Shown: piece by piece, positions 43,018 to 51,132 of the stretch
Numbering within the stretch: the stretch's first letter is position 1
Layout of the letters: the number at the start of each line of letters is the position of its first letter
Source of the DNA: JBBRNH01 sp038230415
Lineage (GTDB): Bacteria; Bacteroidota; Bacteroidia; Cytophagales; Spirosomataceae
Length of the DNA stretch: 64,000 nt
Direction of reading: 5' to 3'
NCBI GenBank assembly: GCA_038230415.1
Contig: JBBRNH010000006.1
Span: 1-64,000 of the forward strand
Program-made: the position numbers and the translations under genes
Notes under the pieces: generated by a model
The model's database searches: none
Told to the model about the DNA's origin: nothing
Seen by the model: the letters and a program-made list of their open reading frames with translations, nothing else

Positions 43018-44370
43018 TCAGGGAATTGGTTTTTTGAGGTAGCGATTCTGGTAGAGTTGTGAGCCGGTTGCTGCCTGCGTTAACCCATTCAGAAGAGTAT
43101 TCCGGTTGGCTGTACGCACGGTTGAGCGGCTACCCAACCAGCCCGTTAAGGCCGGTGTCGCGTAGGAGGTGCCGCGAATAAAAACGCCGGAGCCTTCAAC
43201 TTTACAAGAGAACTGGCAGTCTCTATCTTCTTCGACACCGACGACGTGGTTTTTGTCGTAGTTCTGACCTTGACAACCAACCAGAACGCTGCTATTTTCG
43301 AGATGGGCGGTCGTAACGGCAATGACCCGATCATTACTCTTGGCAAACCAAGCCGGATAAAACTTGCTCGTATCAGCCCGTGCCGATAGATTTCGAGTCG
43401 TATCGGTGGGGACAGGCTTGCCATCGTTGTAGTGGTTGCCGGCTGCGGCAACAATCCAGACACCATCTTTCGTTGCCCGGCTGATATAGCGTTTGAACAG
43501 GTTATCTTCGGCTCCATAATACCCCAAACTTATATTGAAAACAGTAAACCCATTCTTACGGGCTGTTTCCATCGCGCACAGCAAGCCAAATAAATCACCT
43601 TTTAGCGCACTGTCCAGTACTTTGAAGGGCGTAATATTGACGGGTATGGATTGCCCCTCGAACTGACGGGCTACCAAATACGCCACCCGTGAGCCATGAC
43701 GTTGCGGATAGTCATCAATGGGGTTGTCAATCGTGCCGCCGGGCATAAAATTCCAGCCTACTGTGCTGGTCTTGACCGGAACAGTGCAAATACTCGTTGA
43801 CAGACCCTGGGTGACCGATGGCAGATAACCAGCTTGTAAGCCTGAATCAAAGATGGCAATTTTAACGGCAGGTTTTATCGCTGTTGCAATCGGGATTGTG
43901 GTCTTCCCAACTACTGGCGAACCGCTGTATGGCTGCTCTTCGCGTGGAACAAAGGCTGACACCGAAAAGTTATTGCCAACGGCATCCTTCGTTATGGGCA
44001 AACTGACTAACCCTTCGCCACCCGTAGGTGGATTAACGTGCAACGGATCGCCCGAACCCGTGATTGTCCAGTTTTTGGGGAGCGAAATACTGAGCAGTTT
44101 CTCATCGCAGTGGCAACGCCGGATGTTTATATCGGCTGGCTTGAGGGTAGGAATAGCCGCGATAAACTTATTTTGGATAGCGCTATCCGACATTGCCGAT
44201 GATAATAGCATATTGGCCGAGTTGCTCACTTGCCCAGGTTTTCCCTTCGGATAATCATCGTTCTTTGTGTTCTGGGAGCATTTACAGCCAAGTAATCCGC
44301 TGCCCATCATAAACAGGCCAAGACAGGCATAAAGCAGGAATCGAGTGTAGTCTTTGTAGATTGGTATCAT
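43018..44370 (-). CDS. Subtilisin-like (S8) serine protease lipoprotein
   Basis: A 450-residue protease. The lipobox SGLLGC puts a lipid on Cys29. The catalytic triad is intact: Asp175 (IFDSGL), His225 (RHGSRVA) and Ser402 (RGTSYATPALTG), with oxyanion Asn312 (AAAGN). Residues 30-165 form an N-terminal extension with a CHC motif at 86-88. More Cys pairs in the catalytic domain suggest disulfides, which fits a periplasmic site. It lies 14 bases after the anti-sigma-like gene and 8 bases before the TPR-CHAT gene. A role in cleaving an envelope substrate, possibly the anti-sigma protein or CHAT zymogen, is inference. Confidence 0.9.
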   Translation of the reverse strand: MIPIYKDYTRFLLYACLGLFMMGSGLLGCKCSQNTKNDDYPKGKPGQVSNSANMLLSSAMSDSAIQNKFIAAIPTLKPADINIRRCHCDEKLLSISLPKNWTITGSGDPLHVNPPTGGEGLVSLPITKDAVGNNFSVSAFVPREEQPYSGSPVVGKTTIPIATAIKPAVKIAIFDSGLQAGYLPSVTQGLSTSICTVPVKTSTVGWNFMPGGTIDNPIDDYPQRHGSRVAYLVARQFEGQSIPVNITPFKVLDSALKGDLFGLLCAMETARKNGFTVFNISLGYYGAEDNLFKRYISRATKDGVWIVAAAGNHYNDGKPVPTDTTRNLSARADTSKFYPAWFAKSNDRVIAVTTAHLENSSVLVGCQGQNYDKNHVVGVEEDRDCQFSCKVEGSGVFIRGTSYATPALTGWLGSRSTVRTANRNTLLNGLTQAATGSQLYQNRYLKKPIP

Positions 44371-44384
44371 TATGGTGAGCGGTT

Positions 44385-45155
44385 TTATGGTGAACAGGTT
44401 GAGATAATGGTTTCAGCATCCGGTTTCCCGGCTAAGTTGCGGCTAATCACCGTTTCTAACAAACTTCTTATCCGTTCTTTATCATTCGGTTGGTTGCGCT
44501 CAATCCGGGCGAGGGCTTCATAAAACAGACCGGGGTTTATCATTAGGTCGGTGCGCTGGCCGAGGGCGTGAAACTGCTCGATGGCAGTGTCATACTTTTT
44601 GAGCCGGAGCGAAACAATACCGGCATATCTCAGGGCCGTATCGTTGGCCGTATCAGCGCGATAAATAGCGGTGAAAACGGCTCCGGCTTCGGGGAGTTTA
44701 TTGGCGTTGAACAGGTTTACGCCCATTTGCAGACTGTCGGCGGTGTTCGCGCTCATGGTCACGGGTAGTTCGGTCAGGTTCTTGGCAATGTAGGTATCGG
44801 CTACCTGTTGGGGCGTTTGCGAGCCGGAACGGTTCAGCAGAAACCAGCCCAGCCCTAAACCCACCACTAACAGCACCGATGCTGCCGCCACCCACGAAAA
44901 CTGCCCCGCCCGCGCCCGCACCGGACGCGCTGCCAACTCGGTCAACCGCTGTTGCCGTTCGTTTGGCATTACGGCAGAATTGCCTGCCGCAGCCGTGCGT
45001 TCGGTCAGAGCGGCTTCTCCGGCAACCCGGCGGGCAGCCAAATAAAACGCGGTTGTCTTTGCCAGGTCAGCATCGGTGCGGAGCGCATTTTCAAACGCTG
45101 TCCGTTCGGCGGGGGCGAGTTGGCCGGTGAAATAATCGTCTATCGTCTCAAACAT
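44385..45155 (-). CDS. Membrane anti-sigma-like protein with periplasmic TPR domain
   Basis: A 256-residue single-pass protein. Residues 1-50 (IDDYFTGQLAPAERTAFENAL) have the look of the cytoplasmic sigma-binding helices of Bacteroidota anti-sigma factors, without zinc ligands. The membrane span is residues 87-107 (FSWVAAASVLLVVGLGLGWFL). Residues 138-235 form TPR-like helices that would lie in the periplasm. It starts 42 bases after the sigma factor gene. It probably holds that sigma factor inactive; the TPR part could dock the TPR-CHAT protein or signal peptides. Both roles are inferred from architecture and position. Confidence 0.82.
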   Translation of the reverse strand: MFETIDDYFTGQLAPAERTAFENALRTDADLAKTTAFYLAARRVAGEAALTERTAAAGNSAVMPNERQQRLTELAARPVRARAGQFSWVAAASVLLVVGLGLGWFLLNRSGSQTPQQVADTYIAKNLTELPVTMSANTADSLQMGVNLFNANKLPEAGAVFTAIYRADTANDTALRYAGIVSLRLKKYDTAIEQFHALGQRTDLMINPGLFYEALARIERNQPNDKERIRSLLETVISRNLAGKPDAETIISTCSP

Positions 45156-45197
45156 ATCCGTTGGCAGTCTATTCTATTTTGTCGGCAGTTGTCAGAC

Positions 45198-45794
45198 TCA
45201 CAACGGCTGATCGTAAATGGCTTTCAATTTTTCTAAACACCGCAGGCGGCTCGTCTTGGCTACCCCGGCACTGTTGTAAGCTAAACGTTGGGCAATTTCG
45301 GCATCGGATTGGTCCTCGCCCCAGGCCAGCAGCATCTCCCGGCATTTGTCGCTGAGGGTGGTCAGGTGCCGGTGCAACTGGGCAATGTCCTGCCCCAGAA
45401 TCAATTGCTGCACCACCGATTGCACGTCGCCGGGAAGGTCATGCAGCGATTCGTCGAGCGACACGGTGCCGTAATGAACGCTTTCCCGGTTAGTCGTATT
45501 TTTTCGGATAATGTCAACACATTTATTATGAAATATTTTGTAGAGATACGTTTTCAGCCCCGACCGTTCGGCAAATCGCCCGGTTTGTATGTGTTCCAGC
45601 ACCGTCAGCACGGTATCGGCGTAGGCGGTGGCGCAGTCGTCGTCGGGTAGGCGATGGGTTCGGGCGGCTTCCCGAATAAAATAGGCGTATCGGTCATATA
45701 ACTGATTTTCAAGCCGTTGCCGATCTGGGCCACCCGCTCGCAAGCCAGCAAACAGGATACTATCGTCAGAGGGAGGGGGAGAAAAAAAGGCCAT
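45198..45794 (-). CDS. ECF-type RNA polymerase sigma factor
   Basis: A 198-residue sigma-70-family protein. Region 2 (YDRYAYFIREAART to LKTYLYKIFHNKCVDIIRKN, about residues 33-100) binds core polymerase and the -10 element. Region 4 (LTTLSDKCREMLLAWGEDQSDAEIAQRLAYNSAGVAKTSRLRCLEKLKA, about 145-194) has the -35 helix-turn-helix. It has no regulatory extension. It lies nine bases after the histidine kinase and upstream of a membrane anti-sigma-like gene, the usual order for a sigma/anti-sigma pair. Target promoters are unknown. Confidence 0.9.
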   Translation of the reverse strand: MAFFSPPPSDDSILFAGLRAGGPDRQRLENQLYDRYAYFIREAARTHRLPDDDCATAYADTVLTVLEHIQTGRFAERSGLKTYLYKIFHNKCVDIIRKNTTNRESVHYGTVSLDESLHDLPGDVQSVVQQLILGQDIAQLHRHLTTLSDKCREMLLAWGEDQSDAEIAQRLAYNSAGVAKTSRLRCLEKLKAIYDQPL

Positions 45795-45803
45795 ACCTAC
45801 GGT

Positions 45804-47210
45804 TTATGAACCCAAAGTTGGTAAATTCTGCGGGTTCACCCCGGCAATCGGGCCGCTAAAATGAATCGTTGTGCCTTGCCCCGGCTCTGATACAATGCTC
45901 AGTTGCCCGCCGAGGTCCCGCGCCCGCTTGTTGAGACTATTCAGACCATGCCCGTTACCGGGGTTTGTATGGGCCGTATCGGGTTGAAAACCAACGCCAT
46001 CGTCGCGGACGCTCAGACAAAGTTGGCCGTTGCCCACCATCAGCGTCACCCACACGTGGCGGGCGCGGGCGTGGCGCAGGGCGTTGTGCAGCATCTCTTT
46101 ATACATCAAAAACAGGTCTCGCTGCTGGTTGGGCGAGAGTAGCAGATCGGCATCCGAAGCCGTCAGGTCGAGGTAAAGTTCGGCGGGCTGATGCTCAAAC
46201 AGGGTGTAAGCCGTTTCTTTGAACCGCAACGAAAACCCGCTCACAGACAGCCGGGCTGTGCTGAGGCTGCTCACAATGTCGCGCATGGTCACAATCACCC
46301 GTCGGGCCGTGTCGCCGATGGTCTGCAACGTTTGGCGGGCCTGTTCGGGTTGTTTGGCATCGAGTTGGCGGGCGGCAACGGAACTGAACAGATTGATGCT
46401 GCCGAGGTCGGCACCGAGGTCATCGTGGAGGTCGCGGGCAATATCGTCGCGGATGCGCTGGAGTTGGGTTTGCTTGCGTTCGTTTTCGCGGAGTTGGCTG
46501 ATGAGTTCGGCCTGCACACTGATTTTTTCCCACTCGGTCTGCTGGTTGAGCCGGGCAATACCAAGCGTGAAACACAACACCTCAACCACCACGCCCACCT
46601 GCATATAGGCAATCGGAAACGTGAATGGGTTGGCGGGCTGTTTCAGAAAAACACCGGGTATGTAATTGATAATCAGAGCGACAACGCATCCCAGAATAAA
46701 ACACAGCGAGCCGATAATGAAATACGGCACCACAATTTGCCGCAGTTTCAGGATACGCGGCACGACCACCAAGGCCCCGGCAGCCAGCATAAATCGCCCG
46801 ATGGTGTAGGTCATACTCCGCACCTCGCCCGGTGTGCCGGTCAGCCATAGTAGCACATCGAGCGAAACTTCGGCCACCAATAGCCAGAACATGGCCCGCA
46901 ATAACCGGAAACTAAACGGGTCGTTCTGCCGGATGTCCATCAGCAGGATAGCGAAGCGGATGTAGAGCAGAAACGCGGCTGATTCGATCAGGACAACGGT
47001 ACTATCGGCACCGGGGAGGTAAGCAGCCTGGGCATAATCCCGATCATCGAGCCGAAACGTGACGGTCATGCAGACAATGTAGAGCGCGTATTGCCAGTAG
47101 ATCGCCTTGCGTTGTTGCCAGAAGCACAGCAGTGCATACAGGGCCATCATTGCCAGCATCCCGTCGAGAAACAGGCGCAGGGTGGGGTACGAAACGGCTA
47201 CGGTGTTCAT
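45804..47210 (-). CDS. Membrane sensor histidine kinase (HisKA_3 type) without adjacent response regulator
   Basis: A 468-residue kinase. The N-terminal half has about seven hydrophobic segments (7TM-DISM-like, about residues 10-215). It is followed by a coiled linker and HisKA_3 with the phosphorylated His in ARDLHDDLGADL. HATPase_c motifs follow: NALRHARA, DDGVGF and GNGHGLNSL. Members of this group normally phosphorylate a LuxR/NarL-type regulator encoded alongside. Here the next gene, nine bases on, is a sigma factor instead. The start beginning MNTVAVS is used rather than a Met nine codons earlier. It heads the five-gene protease operon. Confidence 0.9.
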   Translation of the reverse strand: MNTVAVSYPTLRLFLDGMLAMMALYALLCFWQQRKAIYWQYALYIVCMTVTFRLDDRDYAQAAYLPGADSTVVLIESAAFLLYIRFAILLMDIRQNDPFSFRLLRAMFWLLVAEVSLDVLLWLTGTPGEVRSMTYTIGRFMLAAGALVVVPRILKLRQIVVPYFIIGSLCFILGCVVALIINYIPGVFLKQPANPFTFPIAYMQVGVVVEVLCFTLGIARLNQQTEWEKISVQAELISQLRENERKQTQLQRIRDDIARDLHDDLGADLGSINLFSSVAARQLDAKQPEQARQTLQTIGDTARRVIVTMRDIVSSLSTARLSVSGFSLRFKETAYTLFEHQPAELYLDLTASDADLLLSPNQQRDLFLMYKEMLHNALRHARARHVWVTLMVGNGQLCLSVRDDGVGFQPDTAHTNPGNGHGLNSLNKRARDLGGQLSIVSEPGQGTTIHFSGPIAGVNPQNLPTLGS

Positions 47211-47300
47211 TGGGTAATAAGGTCGGGCATTGGGCAATTGTAAAAATACGATTACTGATGAAAAAGTGAATTATTTTGCGTCTTCTCCGAGCAAAGCAGC

Positions 47301-47612
47301 ATGAAATTCACTGTCACTAAACCCAATTATCAACTTGTTTTGAGCGTTTCAGCAATTTTTTTGAGCATTTGTGGCTTACTGATCTCGACATACCAGGCAA
47401 AAATTGCCCGCGAGAATCAGCAAACTTCAGTGTTACCCTATCTCCAGATCCGTCATGAACGACAAGATAATGGCTTGGAAGTAAGACTCGAAAATCAGGG
47501 AGTAGGCCCGGCGATTATCAAAGAGATTGTCATTCAACGGAATAAAACCCGCGCCGATACCTATTTAGGTTTTGTTCTGGAAGAGAGAGAACGATTACGA
47601 TATATCCCGTAA
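47301..47612 (+). pseudogene. 5' part of a membrane-anchored gene interrupted by an IS605-type element
   Basis: The fragment encodes about 100 residues: an N-terminal membrane span (VLSVSAIFLSICGLLISTYQA) followed by a strand-rich region (LPYLQIRHER, EVRLENQGVGPAIIKEIVIQRNK). It stops three bases before the left hairpin of the tnpB element. The fragment at 48900-49259 is in the same reading phase, has no start context of its own, and continues like the C-terminal part of the same kind of protein. The intact product was probably a small membrane-bound protein of about 220 residues with unknown function. The join is inference. Confidence 0.6.
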
Positions 47613-47718
47613 AGCCCCGCGCCTTTAGGCCGGGGATATGAGGGAACTGGCGGTTCGCCAAAGCCTGTGCGGTTGGCATTTTCGTTGCCTTTATAAGCGC
47701 GTTATTTTAGGGTAAACC

Positions 47719-47750
47719 TTTGCTTATCAGTGTTTTATGTCCTATATTTG
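47719..47750 (+). promoter_or_regulatory. tnpB promoter
   Basis: TTTG (47719-47722), a 20-base spacer and TATATTTG (47743-47750), a full match to the Bacteroidota consensus. The box ends four bases before the GTG start, which predicts a leaderless transcript. Confidence 0.6.
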
Positions 47751-47754
47751 ATTC

Positions 47755-48891
47755 GTGATTCAAACCCGTACATACCGCTATAAACTTAACCCCACTCCAA
47801 GCCAAAAACAGGCATTGGGGCAATGGTTGGGCGCGTGTCGGTATGTCTATAATTTGTCTCTGTCCTACAAAAAGACCCTTTGGGAACATCACAAAGTCAG
47901 CATCACCAAGAACGACGTTCAAAAAGAATTAGGGGCCATCGCCAAAGAAACTATGTGGATAGGCTGTGTTCATTCGCAGGTCTTGCAGGAAGTCACTGAC
48001 CGCGTTTTTAACGCCTACGATGGCTTTTTTAAGCAAGGCAAAGGCTTTCCCAAATTTGCCCGTAAGGGTCACTACCAGTCTTTTTCATTCAAACAAGGCG
48101 TTAAGGTTTCTCCTACCTACGTTCAACTGCCTAAATTCGGGAAAGTAAAGTACCGCAACTCGCAAGATTGCGTGGGCCACATCAAACGGGCGACGGTTCG
48201 GGAGTGCGCTGATGGCTGGTACGTGTGTTTGTGCGTGGAAACGGACATAGACTACCTGCCAACGAATGAAAGCCGGATTGGTATTGACGTGGGTATCAAG
48301 TCGTTGCTGGTCACCTCGACGGGCGAAACAGTTGAGAATCCGAAGCACCTCTACAAAGCGGAACGCAAACTAAAAAGGCTGCAACGGGCGGTGAGCCGGA
48401 AAAAGAAAGGTTCTTTCAACCGCAAAAAAGCCGTTCAAAAATTAGCCTGTCAGCATCAAAAGGTAGCCAACACCAGAAAAGATTTTCAGCACAAAGTCAC
48501 GACTAAACTGATTAGAGAAAACCAATCTATTTCAGTAGAAGACTTGAAAATCAAGAATATGCTTGCCAATCATAATCTGGCAAAATCCATTAGTGATGCA
48601 GGGTGGTATAGCCTAACGCAGATGTTGGACTATAAAGCGCGTTGGTATGGACGGGAGTTTGAGAAAGTTTCTGCCCGGTACACCTCGCAGGATTGCTCGG
48701 CTTGTGGCTACCGAAACACGGAATTAACGCTGTCGGTACGGGAGTGGGTTTGTCCGGGTTGCGGGAGTGTGCATGACCGGGACATAAACGCGGCCATCAA
48801 TATCAAACAAAGAAGCGTGGGACACACGCGGTTAGCTTCCGAGATATACAACGGCAGTAGTCGGGTAGCGGAAGAATCCCCTCGCCTTTAG
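47755..48891 (+). CDS. tnpB: TnpB RNA-guided nuclease (IS605 OrfB family)
   Basis: A 378-residue protein starting at GTG. The N-terminal TnpB/OrfB domain begins TRTYRYKLNPTPSQ. The RuvC-like site is complete: Asp178 (RIGIDVGIKSLL), Glu262 (SVEDLKI) and Asp341/Asp343 (HDRDINAA). The zinc ribbon is Cys314, Cys317, Cys333 and Cys336. TnpB proteins are guided by an omega RNA from the element's right end and cut DNA beside a short target-adjacent motif, helping the element persist. The stop codon lies inside the right-end hairpin. With all active residues kept, it is probably functional. Confidence 0.93.
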   Translation: MIQTRTYRYKLNPTPSQKQALGQWLGACRYVYNLSLSYKKTLWEHHKVSITKNDVQKELGAIAKETMWIGCVHSQVLQEVTDRVFNAYDGFFKQGKGFPKFARKGHYQSFSFKQGVKVSPTYVQLPKFGKVKYRNSQDCVGHIKRATVRECADGWYVCLCVETDIDYLPTNESRIGIDVGIKSLLVTSTGETVENPKHLYKAERKLKRLQRAVSRKKKGSFNRKKAVQKLACQHQKVANTRKDFQHKVTTKLIRENQSISVEDLKIKNMLANHNLAKSISDAGWYSLTQMLDYKARWYGREFEKVSARYTSQDCSACGYRNTELTLSVREWVCPGCGSVHDRDINAAINIKQRSVGHTRLASEIYNGSSRVAEESPRL

Positions 48892-48899
48892 GCAGGGGA

Positions 48900-49259
48900 A
48901 TGTTAAAGGCTCATTTGCGGAATATAGACATTCCGACGACTGAACAAGGGATAGATTCGCTCCGCCGAGCCGATAAGAAATTTAACATTGTTGACGATTT
49001 TTTTCGGGGAGGTAAGGTTACAGACCAATTTTATTCAGGTATGGCTATCAAAGAAGGCGATGAGTTGATGCTCTTTAAATTCACCAAAGAGGGCAACGAT
49101 GCGGGGCCATTCGTCGGTTGGTTGTCAGGGGTGGCGGCTGACAGTGCCTATTCTGTTCAAATTATTTACAGCGATGTGTATGAGAACTGTTGGCAAGTAG
49201 TCTGTCGCCAAAATCGGAATCACATCACTAAACTGGCTACCTGCCCAACGTCAAAGTAG
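48900..49259 (+). pseudogene. 3' part of the gene interrupted by the tnpB element
   Basis: The fragment encodes 119 residues (AHLRNIDIPTTEQ to TCPTSK). Its ATG lies inside the element's right-end sequence, with no promoter. It ends with an alpha/beta-looking stretch (VQIIYSDVYENCWQVVCRQN). It is more A+T-rich than its neighbours, like the 47301-47612 fragment, and shares its reading phase. A short translated product from this ATG cannot be excluded. The parsimonious reading is the C-terminal half of one disrupted gene. No named family is recognised. Confidence 0.55.
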
Positions 49260-49270
49260 CTTGATCTAAA

Positions 49271-49332
49271 ATGGACAATGTATAATGATGACAGAGAGAT
49301 CATTATACATTGTCCATTATCCATTATCCATC
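49271..49332. repeat. Heptanucleotide hairpin repeat, copy D
   Basis: ATGGACAATGTATAATGAT (49271-49289) and 49299-49317 are perfect 19-base complements with a nine-base loop. Further units (TATCCAT, TATCCAT) run up to the gltD stop codon at 49331. The units ATAATGG, ACAATGT and ATAATGA keep the seven-base period with different bases. It lies between convergent genes and may act as a transcription end. Confidence 0.85.
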
Positions 49333-50821
49333 AAACCGTTGCCAGCATCGAAACGGCTTTGGCTTCCAGCAGGCTTTCGCCCATGAGCCATTCGTCGGCG
49401 GCACGGGCGGCCTCGCGGCCTTCCGAAATGGCCCACACTACCAACGACTGCCCCCGGCGCATATCACCAGCCGCAAAAACCTTGGGGTTGGTGGTGGTCT
49501 GGTAGTTTTGGGTTTTCACGTTGCCGCGCTCGTCAAATTCCAGTCCCAAATCAGCGAGTAAGCCGGTCTGTTGCGGGTGCAGAAAACCAGCCGCCAGCAA
49601 CGCCAGTTCGCAGGGAATATCGCGCTCGGAGCCGGGGAGTTCAACCATCTGCATCCGGTTATTTTGGTTGTTCCAAACTAAATCAACCACGCGCAACGCT
49701 TTCAGATTACCGGCTTCGTCGCCGATAAAGGCTTTGGTGTTGATGCTCCAATGCCGGTCGCAGCCTTCTTCGTGGCTCGTGCTGGTGCGGAGCATCATGG
49801 GCCAGTTGGGCCAGGGCGTTGTTTCGGCGCGGTCTTTGGGCGGCATCGGCATCAACTCGATCTGGGTGATACTGGCCGCGCCGTGCCGGTTAGAAGTACC
49901 CACGCAGTCGGAACCCGTATCGCCCCCGCCAATCACAACCACGTTTTTGCCCGTCGCCCGGAGTTCGCCGTTTGAGTAGCTAACGCCCTGATGATCAACG
50001 TCAACGGGCCGCTCGGCAATGCGCTTATTTTGCTGACTCAGAAACTCCATCGCCGGATAAACCCCGTTGAGGTCGCGCCCCGGAATCGGCAAATCGCGCG
50101 GAATAGTGGAGCCACCCGTGAGCATCACCACATCAAACGCATCGGTGAGGTCGTCGGCTTTGATGTCAACGCCCACGTTTACGCCCGCTTTGAAGCTGAT
50201 TCCTTCGGCTTCCAGCACGGCGAGTCGGCGGTCAATAGTCCATTTTTCGAGCTTAAAATCGGGGATACCGTAGCGGAGCAGGCCGCCAATTTGGTCGGCG
50301 CGTTCAAACACCGTTACCGTGTGACCGGCCTTGTTGAGTTGGGCGGCTGCGGCTAATCCTGCCGGGCCAGAACCGACAACGGCAACGGTTTTACCCGTCC
50401 GCTCAACGGGCGGACGCGCCACGACGTAGCCTTTCTCAAAGGCTACCTCAGCGATTGATTTTTCGATAAACTCGATGGCAACGGCGGGTTTGTTGATACC
50501 CAACACGCACGACGATTCGCAGGGGGCGGGGCAAATCCGGCCCGTAAACTCCGGGAAGTTGTTGGTGCTGGCGAGAATTTCATAGGCGTATTCCCAGTTT
50601 TGCTCATACACCGCGTCATTAAACTCCGGGATGATGTTGCCCAACGGACAACCGCTGTGGCAAAACGGTGTGCCGCAGTCCATACAGCGGGCGGCCTGTT
50701 TTTGAGAGTCGCTCTGATTGAACGGTTGTTCGATTTCGCGGTAGTCCAGCACCCGCTCGGTGGTGGGGCGTTTGGCGGGGAGTTGGCGGGTAAATTCTAA
50801 AAATCCGGTTGGTTTTCCCAT
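49331..50821 (-). CDS. gltD: Glutamate synthase small subunit
   Basis: A 496-residue NADPH-dependent flavoprotein subunit that feeds electrons to GltB. N-terminal Cys clusters (CMDCGTPFCHSGCPLGN and ICPAPCESSC) bind 4Fe-4S centres. FAD binding is at VAVVGSGPAGLAAAAQL and NADPH binding at VVIGGGDTGSDC. The C-terminal VFAAGDMRRGQSLVVWAISEG is the second FAD motif. It is the last gene of gltB-DUF6883-DUF4926-gltD. The 62-base gap to DUF4926 is larger than elsewhere in the group. Confidence 0.96.
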   Translation of the reverse strand: MGKPTGFLEFTRQLPAKRPTTERVLDYREIEQPFNQSDSQKQAARCMDCGTPFCHSGCPLGNIIPEFNDAVYEQNWEYAYEILASTNNFPEFTGRICPAPCESSCVLGINKPAVAIEFIEKSIAEVAFEKGYVVARPPVERTGKTVAVVGSGPAGLAAAAQLNKAGHTVTVFERADQIGGLLRYGIPDFKLEKWTIDRRLAVLEAEGISFKAGVNVGVDIKADDLTDAFDVVMLTGGSTIPRDLPIPGRDLNGVYPAMEFLSQQNKRIAERPVDVDHQGVSYSNGELRATGKNVVVIGGGDTGSDCVGTSNRHGAASITQIELMPMPPKDRAETTPWPNWPMMLRTSTSHEEGCDRHWSINTKAFIGDEAGNLKALRVVDLVWNNQNNRMQMVELPGSERDIPCELALLAAGFLHPQQTGLLADLGLEFDERGNVKTQNYQTTTNPKVFAAGDMRRGQSLVVWAISEGREAARAADEWLMGESLLEAKAVSMLATV

Positions 50822-50883
50822 GATTACGGTTTGGTTGTTCGAGACACTTTCTAAGTTACAAGTCGTTTAGCAGTGTGTAATTA

Positions 50884-51129
50884 TCAAACCAACTCCAGCG
50901 TTCGCTTGCTTAATACATCGTGTTCGGTCAAGGCTTCCAGGTCGTCTTCGTACACGATGAATACAGCAATCGTATCGCCTACTGCATTGAAGGCTTCAAC
51001 AAAATAAGCATTGGGTAAATCACGGCGGGCTTCCAGAAATTCTACCGTCGTAACAATATCGCCCTTACGCATATTCTCTTCGGGGGCATCTTTTAAGAGT
51101 GCAACCCGCTCATACAAAGGATGTTTCAT
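50884..51129 (-). CDS. DUF4926 protein, probable partner of DUF6883
   Basis: An 81-residue acidic protein. The segments YERVALLKD, MRKGDIVTTVEFL and AYFVEAFNAVGDTIAVFIV fit the DUF4926 pattern: small beta-barrel-like proteins often encoded beside a second small gene. It follows the DUF6883 gene by three bases. The two-gene design, the small size and the placement inside a housekeeping operon resemble toxin-antitoxin or immunity pairs. No function has been shown, so that is inference. Confidence 0.7.
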   Translation of the reverse strand: MKHPLYERVALLKDAPEENMRKGDIVTTVEFLEARRDLPNAYFVEAFNAVGDTIAVFIVYEDDLEALTEHDVLSKRTLELV

Positions 51130-51132
51130 CGC

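Larger units (their letters stand above)
47605..48905 (+). mobile_element. IS605-type tnpB-only insertion element
   Basis: Two 21-base hairpins bound the element: CCCCGCGCCTTTAGGCCGGGG (minus its last base here: 47615-47635) and a partner at 48878-48898. Both have the same bulged C and TTT loop and the same orientation, as in IS200/IS605 subterminal hairpins. Only tnpB is carried; no Y1 transposase tnpA is present, so it would need one supplied in trans. The exact ends are not certain within about ten bases. The right hairpin overlaps the end of tnpB, where the guide RNA scaffold is expected. Confidence 0.75.

Noticed and set aside
47755..48891. TnpB read as a small Cas12-type effector.
   Set aside because: IS605-type end hairpins and the 378-residue length fit transposon TnpB; no CRISPR array is present.
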